A stretch of 56,681 nt of DNA from Actinomycetes bacterium (GCA_021810205.1 JAJZJC010000008.1:1-56681); one strand, 5' to 3'; positions 29,239-38,202 are shown, numbered from the stretch's first letter. Notes: a model not told the origin generated them from the letters alone. Made by a program: numbers and translations.

Positions 29239-30863
29239 TCGTCCGCGTCGCACCGGACGTCCCCGCCGTGGGGGCGCGGTTCGACTACGTGGTGCCCGAG
29301 CGCTGGCGCGACCAGCTGCGAGTGGGCGCCCGCGTGCGCGTGCCGTTCCACGGACGACGGGTGGCTGGGTGGGTGACGGCGCTCGGTACCGAGCCACCAC
29401 CCGGTGTCGTGCTGCGTGAGATCTCGAAGCTGAGCGGCTACGGGCCCCCGGCGACGGTCCTCGCGCTCGCCGAGTGGGCGGCGTGGCGGTTCGCGATGCC
29501 GGTCACGACGCTGTTGCGCGCGGCATCGCCGGCACGAAACGTCTGGGATCTCCCGCGGCCGCCGGGTGGTGTCGCCCGCGCGCCTGGTGACGGACGAGCC
29601 GCCGGAGTGACGCTCCGGCGGCTGCCGCCCGCCCGCGATCTGCTCGGCGTGGTCCTCGATGCCATCGAGGGCGCGGACGGGCCCGTGCTCGTGCTCACCC
29701 CGAGCACGGGCTGGTCCGAGCGGCTCGCGGGCCGGCTGCGCGGACGAGGGCTCGACGTCGCGTCGTCGTGGGAGGAGGCCGCGTCCGGCTGGCCCGTCGT
29801 CGTCGGCTCGCGCGCTGCGGCGTGGGCGCCGGTGCCGGTGCTCGGCGCGGCGGTGGTGCTCGACTGCCACGACCTGCACGACCGCTACGACGCGACGGAT
29901 GTCGTCGCCGAGCGCGCCGCGAGGGACGGCGCGCCCTGCACGCTGGTCTCGCCGTGCCCGACCGCGGTGCAGCGCGTCCGCTATGGCCCGGTCGTCACCG
30001 AGGAGCGCTCGGCCGAGCGTGTCGGTTGGGCGGCGCTCTGCGTCGTCGACCGCCGTGTCGCGGATCCCCGGACGGGACTCCTGTGCGAAGAGCTCGTCGA
30101 GCTCGCCCGCCGGGTCCGGCCCGAGCGGCTCGTCTGCGTGCTGCACCGGACCGGCCGCGCGCGTCTGCTCGCGTGCGGCGCATGCGGTGCGCTGGCTCGT
30201 TGTGAGCGTTGTGGTCGACCGGTCGAGATGATCGACGACGGGCTCTCGTGCCGCAGCTGCGACGCCGTCCGGCCGCTCGCGTGCGCCTCGTGCGGTTCGG
30301 GGCGCCTCAAGGTGCTCCGCCAGGGGGTGAGCCGGGTGCGCGAGGAGCTCGAGGCACTCCTGTCGGTGCCTGTCGGCGAGGTCACCGCCGGCACGGGGGA
30401 CGTGCCGCCCACGCAGGTGCTCGTGGGGACCGAGGCGGTGCTCCACCGGGTGCGGCGAGCGGCGGCGGTCGCGTTCTTGGACTTCGACCAGCACCTGCTC
30501 GCCCCCCGCTTCGGCGCGGCGGAAGCGTCACTCGCGCTGCTCGCCCGGGCCTCAAGGATCGTGGGCGGTCGCCAGGGCACCGTCCTCGTCCAGACCCGCT
30601 TGCCCGACCACGACGTGGTGCGGGCGGCGGTTGCCGGCGACCCGGGGCTGTGCACAGAGCTCGAGCTGCGGCGCGAGCTGTCGCTGCCGCCGTTCAGCGC
30701 GCTCGCCACGGTGCGCGCTGAGGCCGCCCCGGTGCTCGACGGGGTCGAGGTCTCGCCGCTCGGCGCCGGGCGCTGGCTCGTGCGCGGGCCAGACCACCGT
30801 GTCTTGTGCGACGCGGTGGCGCCGCTCCACGGTGGGGTGAGGATCGATCCGGACGACGTCTAG
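29235..30863 (+). CDS. priA: PriA-like primosomal protein N', helicase motifs missing, apparent CTG start
   Basis: 542 aa from CTG 29235, against ~730 for E. coli PriA. The N-terminal 3'-DNA-binding domain ([20 protein letters not shown]) and the double Zn cluster ([14 protein letters not shown] and [16 protein letters not shown], eight Cys) are kept. The Walker A GxGKT and DEAH boxes are not found: where they should be, the sequence reads [17 protein letters not shown]. Mycobacterial PriA is known to be similarly degenerate, so it may act only as a replication-restart adaptor. GTG 29268 would remove the conserved first strand; CTG 29235 overlaps the metK stop as CTGA and restores it. Confidence 0.85.
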   Translation: MIVRVAPDVPAVGARFDYVVPERWRDQLRVGARVRVPFHGRRVAGWVTALGTEPPPGVVLREISKLSGYGPPATVLALAEWAAWRFAMPVTTLLRAASPARNVWDLPRPPGGVARAPGDGRAAGVTLRRLPPARDLLGVVLDAIEGADGPVLVLTPSTGWSERLAGRLRGRGLDVASSWEEAASGWPVVVGSRAAAWAPVPVLGAAVVLDCHDLHDRYDATDVVAERAARDGAPCTLVSPCPTAVQRVRYGPVVTEERSAERVGWAALCVVDRRVADPRTGLLCEELVELARRVRPERLVCVLHRTGRARLLACGACGALARCERCGRPVEMIDDGLSCRSCDAVRPLACASCGSGRLKVLRQGVSRVREELEALLSVPVGEVTAGTGDVPPTQVLVGTEAVLHRVRRAAAVAFLDFDQHLLAPRFGAAEASLALLARASRIVGGRQGTVLVQTRLPDHDVVRAAVAGDPGLCTELELRRELSLPPFSALATVRAEAAPVLDGVEVSPLGAGRWLVRGPDHRVLCDAVAPLHGGVRIDPDDV

Positions 30864-30866
30864 GCT
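30861..30866 (+). promoter_or_regulatory. -10 element TAGGCT for def, overlapping the priA stop
   Basis: The priA stop codon TAG is the first half of TAGGCT, which ends 7 nt before the def ATG. It fits the leaderless pattern, making def independent of the genes upstream. Confidence 0.5.
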
Positions 30867-30873
30867 GTCATCG

Positions 30874-31365
30874 ATGCTGCCGATCCGTCAGTACGGGGAC
30901 CCTGTGCTGAAGCAGGCGACGCGCGAGCTCGATGAGATCGACGGACGCGTCGCCAAGCTCGTCGACGACATGCTGGACACCATGTACGCGGCGCCTGGTG
31001 TGGGGCTCGCGGCCAATCAGGTCGGCGTTCAGCGGCGCTTGTTCGTCTACGACATCGGCGACGGGCCGCAGGTCATCATCAACCCGCGGGTCATCGAGAC
31101 CTCGGGGGAGTGGACCTTCGAGGAGGGTTGTCTCTCGGTGCCCGGCCTCAGTTGGCAGATCGTTCGGCCGAACCGGATCCACCTCGTCGGTCTCGACCTC
31201 GATGGCAACGAGCTCTCGATCGAGGCGGAGGAGTACCAAGGGCGCGTGCTCCAGCACGAGGTGGACCATCTCGACGGCGCCTTGCTCATCGACCGCCTGG
31301 ACGAGGACCAGCGCCGCGACGCGCGGCGCATCCTGCGCGCGCGCGCCGCGGCCGCAGCCAGCTAG
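30874..31365 (+). CDS. def: Peptide deformylase
   Basis: 163 aa metalloenzyme removing the formyl group from new polypeptides. All three motifs are present: GVGLAANQ (motif 1), EEGCLSVPG (motif 2, with the metal ligand Cys) and QHEVDHLDG (motif 3, two His ligands and catalytic Glu). The C-terminus is Ala/Arg-rich. Start ATG 30874. The 209 bp between def and fmt (31,366-31,574) contain no gene or clear terminator that I can recognise. Confidence 0.97.
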   Translation: MLPIRQYGDPVLKQATRELDEIDGRVAKLVDDMLDTMYAAPGVGLAANQVGVQRRLFVYDIGDGPQVIINPRVIETSGEWTFEEGCLSVPGLSWQIVRPNRIHLVGLDLDGNELSIEAEEYQGRVLQHEVDHLDGALLIDRLDEDQRRDARRILRARAAAAAS

Positions 31366-31574
31366 CCCGCCCGCCTGGGCGCGAGCCACCGCCACTTCCC
31401 GGGGCCGTCGGTCAATCATCGACGCGCCGCACCCCGCCACGACGCAGCGCGGATCTCGCATCATCAACGCCGGCTCCTCGCGCCGCGGCACGGTACGGCT
31501 GGTCGAGGTGACGGTCGTGATGGGTGCGCCGTCTTGGACGGGCCGGATCCACGCGGCCGTGCGATCCTGGAGCG

Positions 31575-32435
31575 ATGCGGCTCGTCTACCTCGGGACCCC
31601 TGCGCTCGCGGTCCCCCCGCTGCGCGCGCTCGTCGACGCGGGCCATGACGTGGTGCTCGCCGTCTCCGGGCCCGACCGACGACGGGGCCGTGGCCCGGCG
31701 CGCTCGGCGAGCCCGGTGAAGGCCGAAGCCGAGCGGCTGGGCATTCGTGTGGCCACCAAGCTCGAACAGGTGCTCGAGGCGGACGCCGCGCTGGGGGTGG
31801 TCGTCGCCTACGGGCACCTCGTGCCGGCGGCCGTGCTCGCCCGGCTCCCGATGCTGAACCTGCACTTCTCGCTCCTGCCCCGCTGGCGCGGCGCTGCACC
31901 GGTGCAGCGGGCGATCCTGGCAGGCGACGAGGTGACGGGCGTCTCGATCATGGCGCTCGTCCCCGAGCTCGACGCTGGGCCGCTGTACGTGTCGGCGCCC
32001 GTGGTGATCGAGCCCGGGGAGCACGTGCGGCCGCTCCAGGACCGACTTGTCGAGGTGGGCACCCGGCTGCTCGTCGACGTTCTCGGGGGCCCGCTCCCTG
32101 TGCCGCGTCCCCAGGAGGGAGAGGTCACCTACGCCGAGAAGCTGGCGCCCGCGGAGCTCGAGCTCGACTGGCGCCGTCCGGCGGTCGAGCTCGAGCGGGT
32201 GGTGCGCCTCGACGGCGCCTGGACCACCTGGCGGGGACGGCGGCTCCGCGTCCTCGACGCCGAGGTGGTGCCCACCCCCGCCGGCGCAGCGGCACCCGGC
32301 CAGCTCGCCGCCGACGTGGTCGCGACGGGCGACGGTGGGCTCCGGCTGCGCGTGGTGCAGCCGGAAGGCAAACGCCCCATGCGAGCGGTGACATGGCTGC
32401 GCGGCGCACGTCCCGGGTCGGGGCAGGGGTTCTGA
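31575..32435 (+). CDS. fmt: Methionyl-tRNA formyltransferase
   Basis: 286 aa, slightly short against ~310. It formylates initiator Met-tRNA with 10-formyl-THF. The N-terminal Rossmann-like domain starts MRLVYLGTPALAVPPLRALV and contains the catalytic LNLHFSLLPRWRGAAPVQRAI and GVSIMALVPELDAGPLY; the smaller C-terminal OB-like domain follows YAEKLAPAELELDW. ATG 31575 is chosen because the conserved MRLVYLGTP begins there. It pairs functionally with def, just upstream. The usual neighbour rsmB is absent; rpe follows instead. Confidence 0.95.
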   Translation: MRLVYLGTPALAVPPLRALVDAGHDVVLAVSGPDRRRGRGPARSASPVKAEAERLGIRVATKLEQVLEADAALGVVVAYGHLVPAAVLARLPMLNLHFSLLPRWRGAAPVQRAILAGDEVTGVSIMALVPELDAGPLYVSAPVVIEPGEHVRPLQDRLVEVGTRLLVDVLGGPLPVPRPQEGEVTYAEKLAPAELELDWRRPAVELERVVRLDGAWTTWRGRRLRVLDAEVVPTPAGAAAPGQLAADVVATGDGGLRLRVVQPEGKRPMRAVTWLRGARPGSGQGF

Positions 32436-32459
32436 ACCGGTTCCCGTAGGCTCGTCGTC

Positions 32460-33155
32460 GTGGCACGGGACCCAGGCCGGATCGGCGCGTTGAAGATGGC
32501 GCCGTCGCTGCTGTCCGCCGACTTCGGCGGGCTTGCCGAGGCTGTCGGCGAGGTGGCGGGCGTGGCCGACTGGCTCCACGTGGACGTGATGGACGGCCAC
32601 TTCGTCCCGAACCTCACCATCGGCCCCCCGGTGGTCGAGTCGCTGCGCCGCCACTCGGGCCTCTACTTCGACTGCCATCTCATGATGACGGACCCGGGCA
32701 GGTACCTCGAGGCGTTCCGGGACGCGGGCGCCGACGGCTGCACGGTCCACGTGGAGATCGGCGGGACCGCGGGTCTTCTCGGCACCTGCCGGGCCCTCGG
32801 AATGCGTGCAGGGCTCGCCGCGAACCCCGACACTCCCTTCGAGGTGATCGAGCCCTTCTTGGGTGATCTCGACGTGGTGCTGTGCATGACCGTGTTCCCC
32901 GGCTTCGGTGGCCAGAAGTTCATGGCCGAGGTGCTGCCCAAGATCGAACGGGTGCGCAGGGCGATCGACGAGCACAGGCTCGGCGTCGACCTCGAGGTGG
33001 ACGGTGGGATCGACCCGGAGACGGCGCCGCGGGCAGCGGCCGCGGGCGCCAACGTGTTCGTGGCTGGCTCGGCGATCTTCGGCGCCGCACGGCCCTCCGA
33101 GGCGACGGAGGCCATTCGGGCCTCGGCAGCCTCGGTAGAATCGGGCCTCCCATGA
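32460..33155 (+). CDS. rpe: Ribulose-phosphate 3-epimerase
   Basis: 231 aa TIM barrel interconverting ribulose-5-P and xylulose-5-P. MAPSLLSADFGGL, the metal-binding HVDVMDGHFVPNLTIGP, DCHLMMTDPGRY, MTVFPGFGGQKFM and VDGGIDPETAP are family signatures. GTG 32460 follows TAGGCT (32447-32452) by 7 nt, so a leaderless mRNA is likely; the internal ATG at the conserved MAPSLL would also be a plausible start. Its stop overlaps ribD (ATGA). Ribulose-5-P is the substrate of RibB downstream, a sensible metabolic link. Confidence 0.96.
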   Translation: MARDPGRIGALKMAPSLLSADFGGLAEAVGEVAGVADWLHVDVMDGHFVPNLTIGPPVVESLRRHSGLYFDCHLMMTDPGRYLEAFRDAGADGCTVHVEIGGTAGLLGTCRALGMRAGLAANPDTPFEVIEPFLGDLDVVLCMTVFPGFGGQKFMAEVLPKIERVRRAIDEHRLGVDLEVDGGIDPETAPRAAAAGANVFVAGSAIFGAARPSEATEAIRASAASVESGLP

Positions 33156-34159
33156 CCGCTGACGACCCATCGATGATGGCCCGCGCGCTTGCCGGCGCAG
33201 CGGCGGTGCGCGGTCGGACCTCGCCGAACCCATGGGTGGGCGCGGTGCTCGTGACGGCGGGGGGCACCTACGAGGGTGCGACGGCACCGCCAGGCGGAGC
33301 GCACGCCGAGGTGGACGCCCTCGCCCGTTGCGAGGCGGCCGGCGACAGCACCGAGGGCGCCACGCTGTACGTCACCCTCGAGCCCTGCGCCCACCAGGGG
33401 CGCACGCCGCCGTGTGTGGACGCGATCGTGGCAGCGGGCATCGCGCGGGTCGTCGTGGCCCTGTCGGACCCCGATCCGTTGGTGTCGGGGCGCGGGCTCG
33501 CGGCGCTCCGAGCCGCTGGCGTCGAGGTGTGCCTCGGCGTCGGTGCAGACGCCGCGGCGTCCCAGCTTGCGCCATACCTCAAGCACCGCCGTACGGGCCG
33601 ACCGTGGGTGGTCTTGAAGCTCGCCGCGACGCTCGACGGGAGGATCGCCGCGCCGGACGGGACCAGCCAGTGGATCACCGGCGACGACGCCCGGCGAGAC
33701 GTGCATGCCCTGCGCGCGGCATCCGACGCGGTGCTCGTGGGTGCGGGCACGGTGCGCGCGGACGACCCGGCGCTCACCGTGCGCGAGGTGCCCACCGAGC
33801 ATCAGCCGCTGCGGGTCGTGCTCGGCAAGGCTCCGGCGCACGCCCGGGTCCACCCGGCGCTCGAGCTCGACGGCGACCTCGAGGGGATCCTCGAGTACTT
33901 GGGCGGCATCGGCGTCCTCCAGCTGCTGGTGGAAGGCGGTGCGCGGGTGGCCCACGACTTCTTCGAGGCCGGGCTCGTCGATCGGTACGTGCTGTACTTC
34001 GCGCCGGCGCTGTTCGGCGGCGACGACGCCCGGCCGCTCTTCGACGGGAAGGGAGCGCGCACCATGGCAGAGCGATGGCGCGGGAAGATCGTGTCCGTCA
34101 CCCAGCTCGGCGAGGACCTCCGCGTCGAGCTGGAGCCCGCCGACGAGGTGGTCTGCTGA
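33152..34159 (+). CDS. ribD: Riboflavin biosynthesis deaminase/reductase RibD
   Basis: 335 aa bifunctional enzyme (diaminohydroxyphosphoribosylaminopyrimidine deaminase and 5-amino-6-ribosylaminouracil reductase). The deaminase half has the Zn site [10 protein letters not shown] and [17 protein letters not shown]; the reductase half has [20 protein letters not shown] and [13 protein letters not shown]. The N-terminus [17 protein letters not shown] is standard. ATG 33152 overlaps rpe; the stop overlaps ribBA directly. Confidence 0.96.
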   Translation: MTADDPSMMARALAGAAAVRGRTSPNPWVGAVLVTAGGTYEGATAPPGGAHAEVDALARCEAAGDSTEGATLYVTLEPCAHQGRTPPCVDAIVAAGIARVVVALSDPDPLVSGRGLAALRAAGVEVCLGVGADAAASQLAPYLKHRRTGRPWVVLKLAATLDGRIAAPDGTSQWITGDDARRDVHALRAASDAVLVGAGTVRADDPALTVREVPTEHQPLRVVLGKAPAHARVHPALELDGDLEGILEYLGGIGVLQLLVEGGARVAHDFFEAGLVDRYVLYFAPALFGGDDARPLFDGKGARTMAERWRGKIVSVTQLGEDLRVELEPADEVVC

Positions 34160-35382
34160 TGTCGCTCTCGAGTGTCGAAGAGGCCATCGACGCGGTCCGC
34201 CGTCTCGGCATGGTGGTCGTCGTCGATGACGAGGACCGCGAGAACGAAGGCGACCTCGTGATGGCGGCGGAGGCCGCCACGCCCGATTCGATCGCCTTCT
34301 TCCTCGCGCACACGTCGGGAGTGATCTGCGTGCCGGTGCTGCCCGAGCGCGCCGACGAGCTCGATCTGCCCCTCATGGTGACCGACAACACCGAATCACA
34401 GCGCACCGCCTTCACGGTGAGCGTCGACGCGCGCACTGGCACCACGACGGGGATCTCCGCGGCCGACCGTGCCGCCACCATCGCCGCGCTGATCGATCCG
34501 GCGACGCGCCCGGCGGACCTGAATCGGCCGGGGCACATCTTCCCGTTGCGCTACCGCCACGGCGGGGTGCTCACGCGCGCGGGGCACACCGAGGCGACCG
34601 TCGACCTCGCCCGAGCGGCCGGGCTCACTCCGGCGGGTGTGCTCTGTGAGATCGTGAGCGAGGACAAGGCCGAGATGGCGCGCCTTGGCGAGCTCGAGGG
34701 GTTCGCCAAGCGCCACGGCCTCCCGCTCATCTCCATCGCGGATCTCATCCGCTACCGGCGGCGCACCGAGAAGCTCGTGCGGCAGGTGGCCGAAGCGCGC
34801 ATCCCCGCTCCCGGTGGCGACTACCAGGCCTATGTCTACGAGTCGCTCCTCGACGGCGAGCAGCACCTCGCGCTCGTCAAGGGCGAGATCGGTCCCGACG
34901 AGCTGGTGCGGGTGCACTCGGAGTGCCTGACGGGCGACGTGTTCGGCTCGTTGCGCTGTGACTGCGGCCCGCAGCTGCATGCGGCGATGGACGTGATCGA
35001 CCGCGAGGGCCGTGGTGTCGTGATCTACCTGCGCGGGCACGAGGGCCGTGGCATCGGGCTCGGCCACAAGATCCGCGCGTACAGCCTCCAAGAGCAGGGG
35101 CACGACACCGTCGACGCGAACGTGGCCCTCGGGTTCCCAGCCGACACCCGGCAGTACGGCACGGGCGCGCAGATGCTGGTCGACCTCGGGGTCACCACCA
35201 TGCGCCTCATGACCAACAACCCTGACAAGTACGGCGGGCTCGAGGGCTTCGGCCTCGAGATCACCGAGCGCGTGCCGTTGGAGTCGGTGCCGAACCCCGA
35301 GAACCTCACGTACCTTCGCACCAAGCGCGATCGGATGGGGCATCTCTTGGAGGGTCTCGACGACCCGGCCGGCAATCGCTGA
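34159..35382 (+). CDS. ribBA: Bifunctional DHBP synthase / GTP cyclohydrolase II (RibBA)
   Basis: 407 aa. The RibB half (residues 1-~200) has [20 protein letters not shown] and [17 protein letters not shown] and makes 3,4-dihydroxy-2-butanone 4-P from ribulose-5-P. The RibA half has the Zn site [17 protein letters not shown] and [19 protein letters not shown] and opens GTP. Both active sites look intact, unlike the degenerate halves in some fused homologues. The start shares an A with the ribD stop. No FMN riboswitch was seen upstream. Confidence 0.97.
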   Translation: MSLSSVEEAIDAVRRLGMVVVVDDEDRENEGDLVMAAEAATPDSIAFFLAHTSGVICVPVLPERADELDLPLMVTDNTESQRTAFTVSVDARTGTTTGISAADRAATIAALIDPATRPADLNRPGHIFPLRYRHGGVLTRAGHTEATVDLARAAGLTPAGVLCEIVSEDKAEMARLGELEGFAKRHGLPLISIADLIRYRRRTEKLVRQVAEARIPAPGGDYQAYVYESLLDGEQHLALVKGEIGPDELVRVHSECLTGDVFGSLRCDCGPQLHAAMDVIDREGRGVVIYLRGHEGRGIGLGHKIRAYSLQEQGHDTVDANVALGFPADTRQYGTGAQMLVDLGVTTMRLMTNNPDKYGGLEGFGLEITERVPLESVPNPENLTYLRTKRDRMGHLLEGLDDPAGNR

Positions 35383-35897
35383 TGCCCGACGAGGCGGTGC
35401 TCCCCGACGGAGCGGTCGAGTCGCTCGCGGGCCGGGTCGGCAAGCTCTTGGCCGGTGACGACGCGTCGGGACGAGGGCTCCGCGTCGGGATCGCCTGCGC
35501 CCGGTTCAACGGAGGGATCACCTGGCGACTCCTTGCCGGCGCCCTCGACACGCTCGGCGAGCTCGGCGTCGATCGGACGGACGTGACCGTCGCGTGGGTG
35601 CCCGGTGCCTTCGAGCTCCCGCTCATGGCGCAGGCGCTCGTGCGCGCCGGCGCCGACGCTGTGGTCTGCCTCGGCGCGGTGATGCGCGGGGAGACGAGCC
35701 ACTACGACATCGTCGCCGCAGAGTGCGCGTCGGGCATCCAGCGCGTGGCGCTCGATACGGGCACGCCGGTCGCCTTCGGGGTCCTCACGACCGACACGCT
35801 CGACCAGGCGCTCGCACGCAGCGCCCAGGACGGCGCGAACAAGGGGCGGGAAGCCGCGGCGACCGCGCTGGCCATGGCTCACCTGGTGAGGAGCTGA
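35382..35897 (+). CDS. ribH: 6,7-Dimethyl-8-ribityllumazine synthase (RibH)
   Basis: 171 aa. It joins DHBP with the RibD product. VGIACARFNGGITWRLLAGAL, WVPGAFELPLMAQAL, LGAVMRGETSHYDIVAAE and FGVLTTDTLDQALAR are all recognisable. About 20 extra N-terminal residues ([17 protein letters not shown]) precede the core. Riboflavin synthase (RibE), which normally sits in such clusters, is not in the window. Confidence 0.96.
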   Translation: MPDEAVLPDGAVESLAGRVGKLLAGDDASGRGLRVGIACARFNGGITWRLLAGALDTLGELGVDRTDVTVAWVPGAFELPLMAQALVRAGADAVVCLGAVMRGETSHYDIVAAECASGIQRVALDTGTPVAFGVLTTDTLDQALARSAQDGANKGREAAATALAMAHLVRS

Positions 35898-35900
35898 CCG

Positions 35901-36788
35901 ATGCTGCGTGTCGTGCTGCCCAAAGGCTCGCTGGAGAAAGCGACGCTCGAGCTCTTCGAGGCGGCCGACCTCGCGGTCGTCCGCACGTCGGACGTCGACT
36001 ACCGCGCCCGCATCGACGACCCGCGCGTCGACGAGGTGCGGATCCTGCGGCCCCAAGAGATCCCCGTCTACGTCGCCGACGGGCTGTTCGACCTCGGGAT
36101 CACGGGGCGAGACTGGATCGAAGAACGCGGCGCGGACGTGATGTCCCTCGGTGAGCTCGCGTACTCCAAGGCCACGAAGAACCCGATCCGGGTGGTCCTC
36201 GCGGTGGCAGGGGACTCGCCGTACCGGACGCTTGCGGACCTGGCCGGGGCGAGCGGCCGGCCGTTGCGCGTGAGCACCGAGTACCCCGAGCTCACCCGTC
36301 GGGCGCTCGTCGCGCACGGCGTCAAGGCCGAGATCTCCCTCTCCTACGGCGCCACGGAGGCGAAGGTACCCGAGATCGCCGACTGCGTGGTCGAGATCAC
36401 CGAGACGGGACGGGCGCTGCGCGCCGCGGGGCTCCGTGTGATCGACACGATCCTCGTGTCTCGCACCGAGCTGATCGCCAATCCTGACGCTGCCGCGGAT
36501 CCCGTGAAGCGCCACGCCATGGACCAGCTGCACACCCTGCTCGTCGGAGCCCTCGAGGCGCGTGAGAAGGTGCTCGTCAAGCTGAACGTGCCCGCCGCCC
36601 AGCTGGACGAGGTGGTCTCCGTCCTGCCTTCCATGCGATCACCGACCGTCTCGGAGCTCACCGGCGACCGGGGTTTCGCCCTCGAGACGGTGGTTGCCAA
36701 GTCCGAGATCAACACGCTCATACCGGCGCTCAAGGACGCGGGCGCGACCGACATCCTCGAGCTACCGCTCTCCAAGATCGTCCATTGA
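35901..36788 (+). CDS. hisG: ATP phosphoribosyltransferase, long form (HisG)
   Basis: 295 aa, the long homohexameric form with a C-terminal ACT-like histidine-sensing domain (from ~ residue 215, LVKLNVPAAQLDEVVSVLPSM). The catalytic region has MLRVVLPKGSLEKATLELF, ITGRDWIEERGADV, STEYPELTRRALVAHGV and the PRPP loop SYGATEAKVPEIADCVVE. It is the first histidine step and is feedback-inhibited by histidine in the long form. No other his gene is adjacent (hisE often is). Its stop overlaps the following gene as TTGA. Confidence 0.96.
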   Translation: MLRVVLPKGSLEKATLELFEAADLAVVRTSDVDYRARIDDPRVDEVRILRPQEIPVYVADGLFDLGITGRDWIEERGADVMSLGELAYSKATKNPIRVVLAVAGDSPYRTLADLAGASGRPLRVSTEYPELTRRALVAHGVKAEISLSYGATEAKVPEIADCVVEITETGRALRAAGLRVIDTILVSRTELIANPDAAADPVKRHAMDQLHTLLVGALEAREKVLVKLNVPAAQLDEVVSVLPSMRSPTVSELTGDRGFALETVVAKSEINTLIPALKDAGATDILELPLSKIVH

Positions 36789-37000
36789 CGGACGGCGTAC
36801 GCGTCGGGTCGGTGTCCGCGTTCGACGAGGCCCGCGGGCTCGGGGAGGTGGCCGGCGCGGGCGGCGAGGTGTGGCCCTTCCACTGCACCGCCGTCGCGGA
36901 CGGCTCGCGCCGGATCGAAGTGGGAGCACGGGTGGCCTTCTGCGTCGTCCCGGGCCATCTCGGCCGGATGGAGGCGCGCGAGCTCACCAAGGTGGGCTAA
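36785..37000 (+). CDS. Small cold-shock-domain-like protein (TTG start)
   Basis: 71 aa. RVGSVSAFDEARGLGEVAGAG corresponds to the first cold-shock strand pair (GxVxxFdxxxGxGxI) with RNP1 partly degenerate; FHCTAVADGSRRIEVGARVAFCVV matches the FHxTxI...Gxr.i..Gx.V.F region. The RNP2-like VFVH is replaced by WPFHC, so nucleic-acid binding may differ. TTG 36785 in a TTGA overlap with hisG is the only start before the conserved strand. Convergent with, and overlapping by 4 nt, the DUF1844 gene. Confidence 0.75.
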   Translation: MTDGVRVGSVSAFDEARGLGEVAGAGGEVWPFHCTAVADGSRRIEVGARVAFCVVPGHLGRMEARELTKVG

Positions 37001-37455
37001 GCGCCGTCCGCAGTGGTGCCGCCGGTGGGCGCCGCCGAGATCTGGACGAATGCGAGCCGGATCTGGGCGAGCGCGTCCCGCAAGGCCGGGTGCGCGTCGC
37101 CGAGGCGCTCGCCCAGCCCGTCGACGAGGAACCCGAGCGCGTCGATCGCGGTCCTCGCCTGCTCGAGCCTCGGGGGAGACTCCGAGAGGTAGACGGCGGC
37201 GAGCTCGAAGAGCCCGTAGCAGTGGTTGGCGACGATCACGTCGACCGGGGTGTCGGCCAGCTGACGCCGCAGCGCCTCGAGGTCTTCCTGGCCGGCACCG
37301 GGACCCGACCCGTCCGGGCCCGACGAGCCGGCACCGGGACCCGACCCGTCCGGGCCCGACGAGCCGGCACCGGGGGAGCCGAGTGCAGCCCCGCGGGGCT
37401 GGGTACCACGTTCGTCACCGACGGGATGCTCCCCTGACGGAGTCCATAAGCTCAT
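36997..37455 (-). CDS. DUF1844-family protein with N-terminal Gly/Ser/Pro repeat
   Basis: 152 aa. The C-terminal ~95 residues (DVIVANHCYGLFELAAVYLS, RLEQARTAIDALGFLVDGL, ALRDALAQIRLAFVQI) match the actinobacterial DUF1844 proteins encoded beside infC; their function is unknown. The first ~55 residues are low complexity and contain a 12-residue unit GSSGPDGSGPGA repeated. ATG 37455 follows TAGGCT (37467 to 37462) by 6 nt. Divergent from infC. Confidence 0.75.
   Translation of the reverse strand: MSLWTPSGEHPVGDERGTQPRGAALGSPGAGSSGPDGSGPGAGSSGPDGSGPGAGQEDLEALRRQLADTPVDVIVANHCYGLFELAAVYLSESPPRLEQARTAIDALGFLVDGLGERLGDAHPALRDALAQIRLAFVQISAAPTGGTTADGA
37291..37374. repeat. 36-bp tandem repeat, 2.3 copies, in the DUF1844 gene
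   Basis: Two identical 36-bp units (37,291-37,326 and 37,327-37,362) start GCCGGCACCGGGACC and are followed by 12 bp of a third. The length is a multiple of three, so the coding frame is kept and a Gly/Ser/Pro linker repeat results. Confidence 0.9.
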
Positions 37456-37568
37456 GCTGGTAGCCTATGCAGCCGAGAAAGCGGGGCTCTCGGTCGACGG
37501 GCCTCCACCCGGCCACTGTCGGTGCGTCCGGGTCGATGTGGCATCGCCCGGTCGGGCGTGGCTCCGCT

Positions 37569-37574
37569 TACGAT
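37569..37574 (+). promoter_or_regulatory. Possible -10 (TACGAT) of the infC operon
   Basis: TACGAT at 37569-37574 would start transcription near 37,581, leaving a ~40-nt leader with AGAGAGGA (37,603-37,610) before infC. Unlike the leaderless genes, no start codon lies 6-8 nt downstream. A TAGCCT at 37461-37466 could drive a longer leader instead; the choice is open. Confidence 0.4.
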
Positions 37575-37619
37575 ACGGCCGCGGAAGGACCGCCGGCCCG
37601 ACAGAGAGGACGATGCCGA

Positions 37620-38198
37620 ATAGTCACCGCCACTGCACCTGAGCACCGGATCAACGATCGAATTCGGGCGCGCGAGGTCCGCCTCGTCGATCCCGATGGG
37701 CAGCAGCTCGGGATCAAGCCCCTGCCCGAAGCGCTCACCATCGCCCGAAGCCTCGACCTCGACCTCGTCGAGGTCGCGCCCATGGCCAATCCGCCCGTCT
37801 GTCGGATCATGGACTATGGCAAGTTCAAATTCGACGAGGCGCAGCGAGCCAAGGAGAGCCGGCGAAGGGCCGTCCACGTCGGGATCAAGGAGATGAAGTA
37901 CCGGCCCAAGATCGGGCCCGGCGACTTCGAGACCAAGACCCGGCAGGTCGCCAAATTCCTAGAAGACGGCCACAAGGTGAAGATCACGATCATGTTCCGC
38001 GGTCGCGAGGTCTTCCACCCCGATCTCGGCAAGAAGATCCTGGACCGCATCGCCGAGCAGATGGACGGCGCGGCCAAGGTCGAGGCCGAGCCTCGGCTCG
38101 ACGGCAGGAACATGGTGATGGTGCTCGCGCCGGACAAGCGGGCGAAGCAGTCGGCAGCCGCGCGGCAGCGGAACCAGGACGCCCACGAAGAGGAGTAG
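37620..38198 (+). CDS. infC: Translation initiation factor IF-3, likely ATA start
   Basis: 192 aa. IF-3 binds the 30S subunit and polices the start codon. The N-domain begins HRINDRIRAREVRLVDPDG, then DLDLVEVAPMANPPVCRIMD and the linker; the C-domain has KVKITIMFRGREVFHPDLG and DGRNMVMVLAP. In-frame ATG/GTG codons exist only ahead of the likely promoter; between the Shine-Dalgarno-like AGAGG (37,605-37,609) and the conserved N-terminus the only near-start codon is ATA at 37620 (10 nt away). Non-canonical infC starts are known to support autoregulation. An out-of-frame ATG at 37613 opens a nine-codon ORF. Confidence 0.88.
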   Translation: MVTATAPEHRINDRIRAREVRLVDPDGQQLGIKPLPEALTIARSLDLDLVEVAPMANPPVCRIMDYGKFKFDEAQRAKESRRRAVHVGIKEMKYRPKIGPGDFETKTRQVAKFLEDGHKVKITIMFRGREVFHPDLGKKILDRIAEQMDGAAKVEAEPRLDGRNMVMVLAPDKRAKQSAAARQRNQDAHEEE

Positions 38199-38202
38199 CG
38201 AG

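Noticed and set aside
31366-31574. tRNA or small RNA in the def-fmt gap
   Set aside because: No cloverleaf, T-loop GGTTCRA motif or terminator U-run is visible in these 209 bp.
37454-37642. 62-codon plus-strand ORF upstream of infC
   Set aside because: It overlaps the DUF1844 promoter and infC start, has no recognisable motif and no start signal; only its last nine codons were noted as a decoy ORF.
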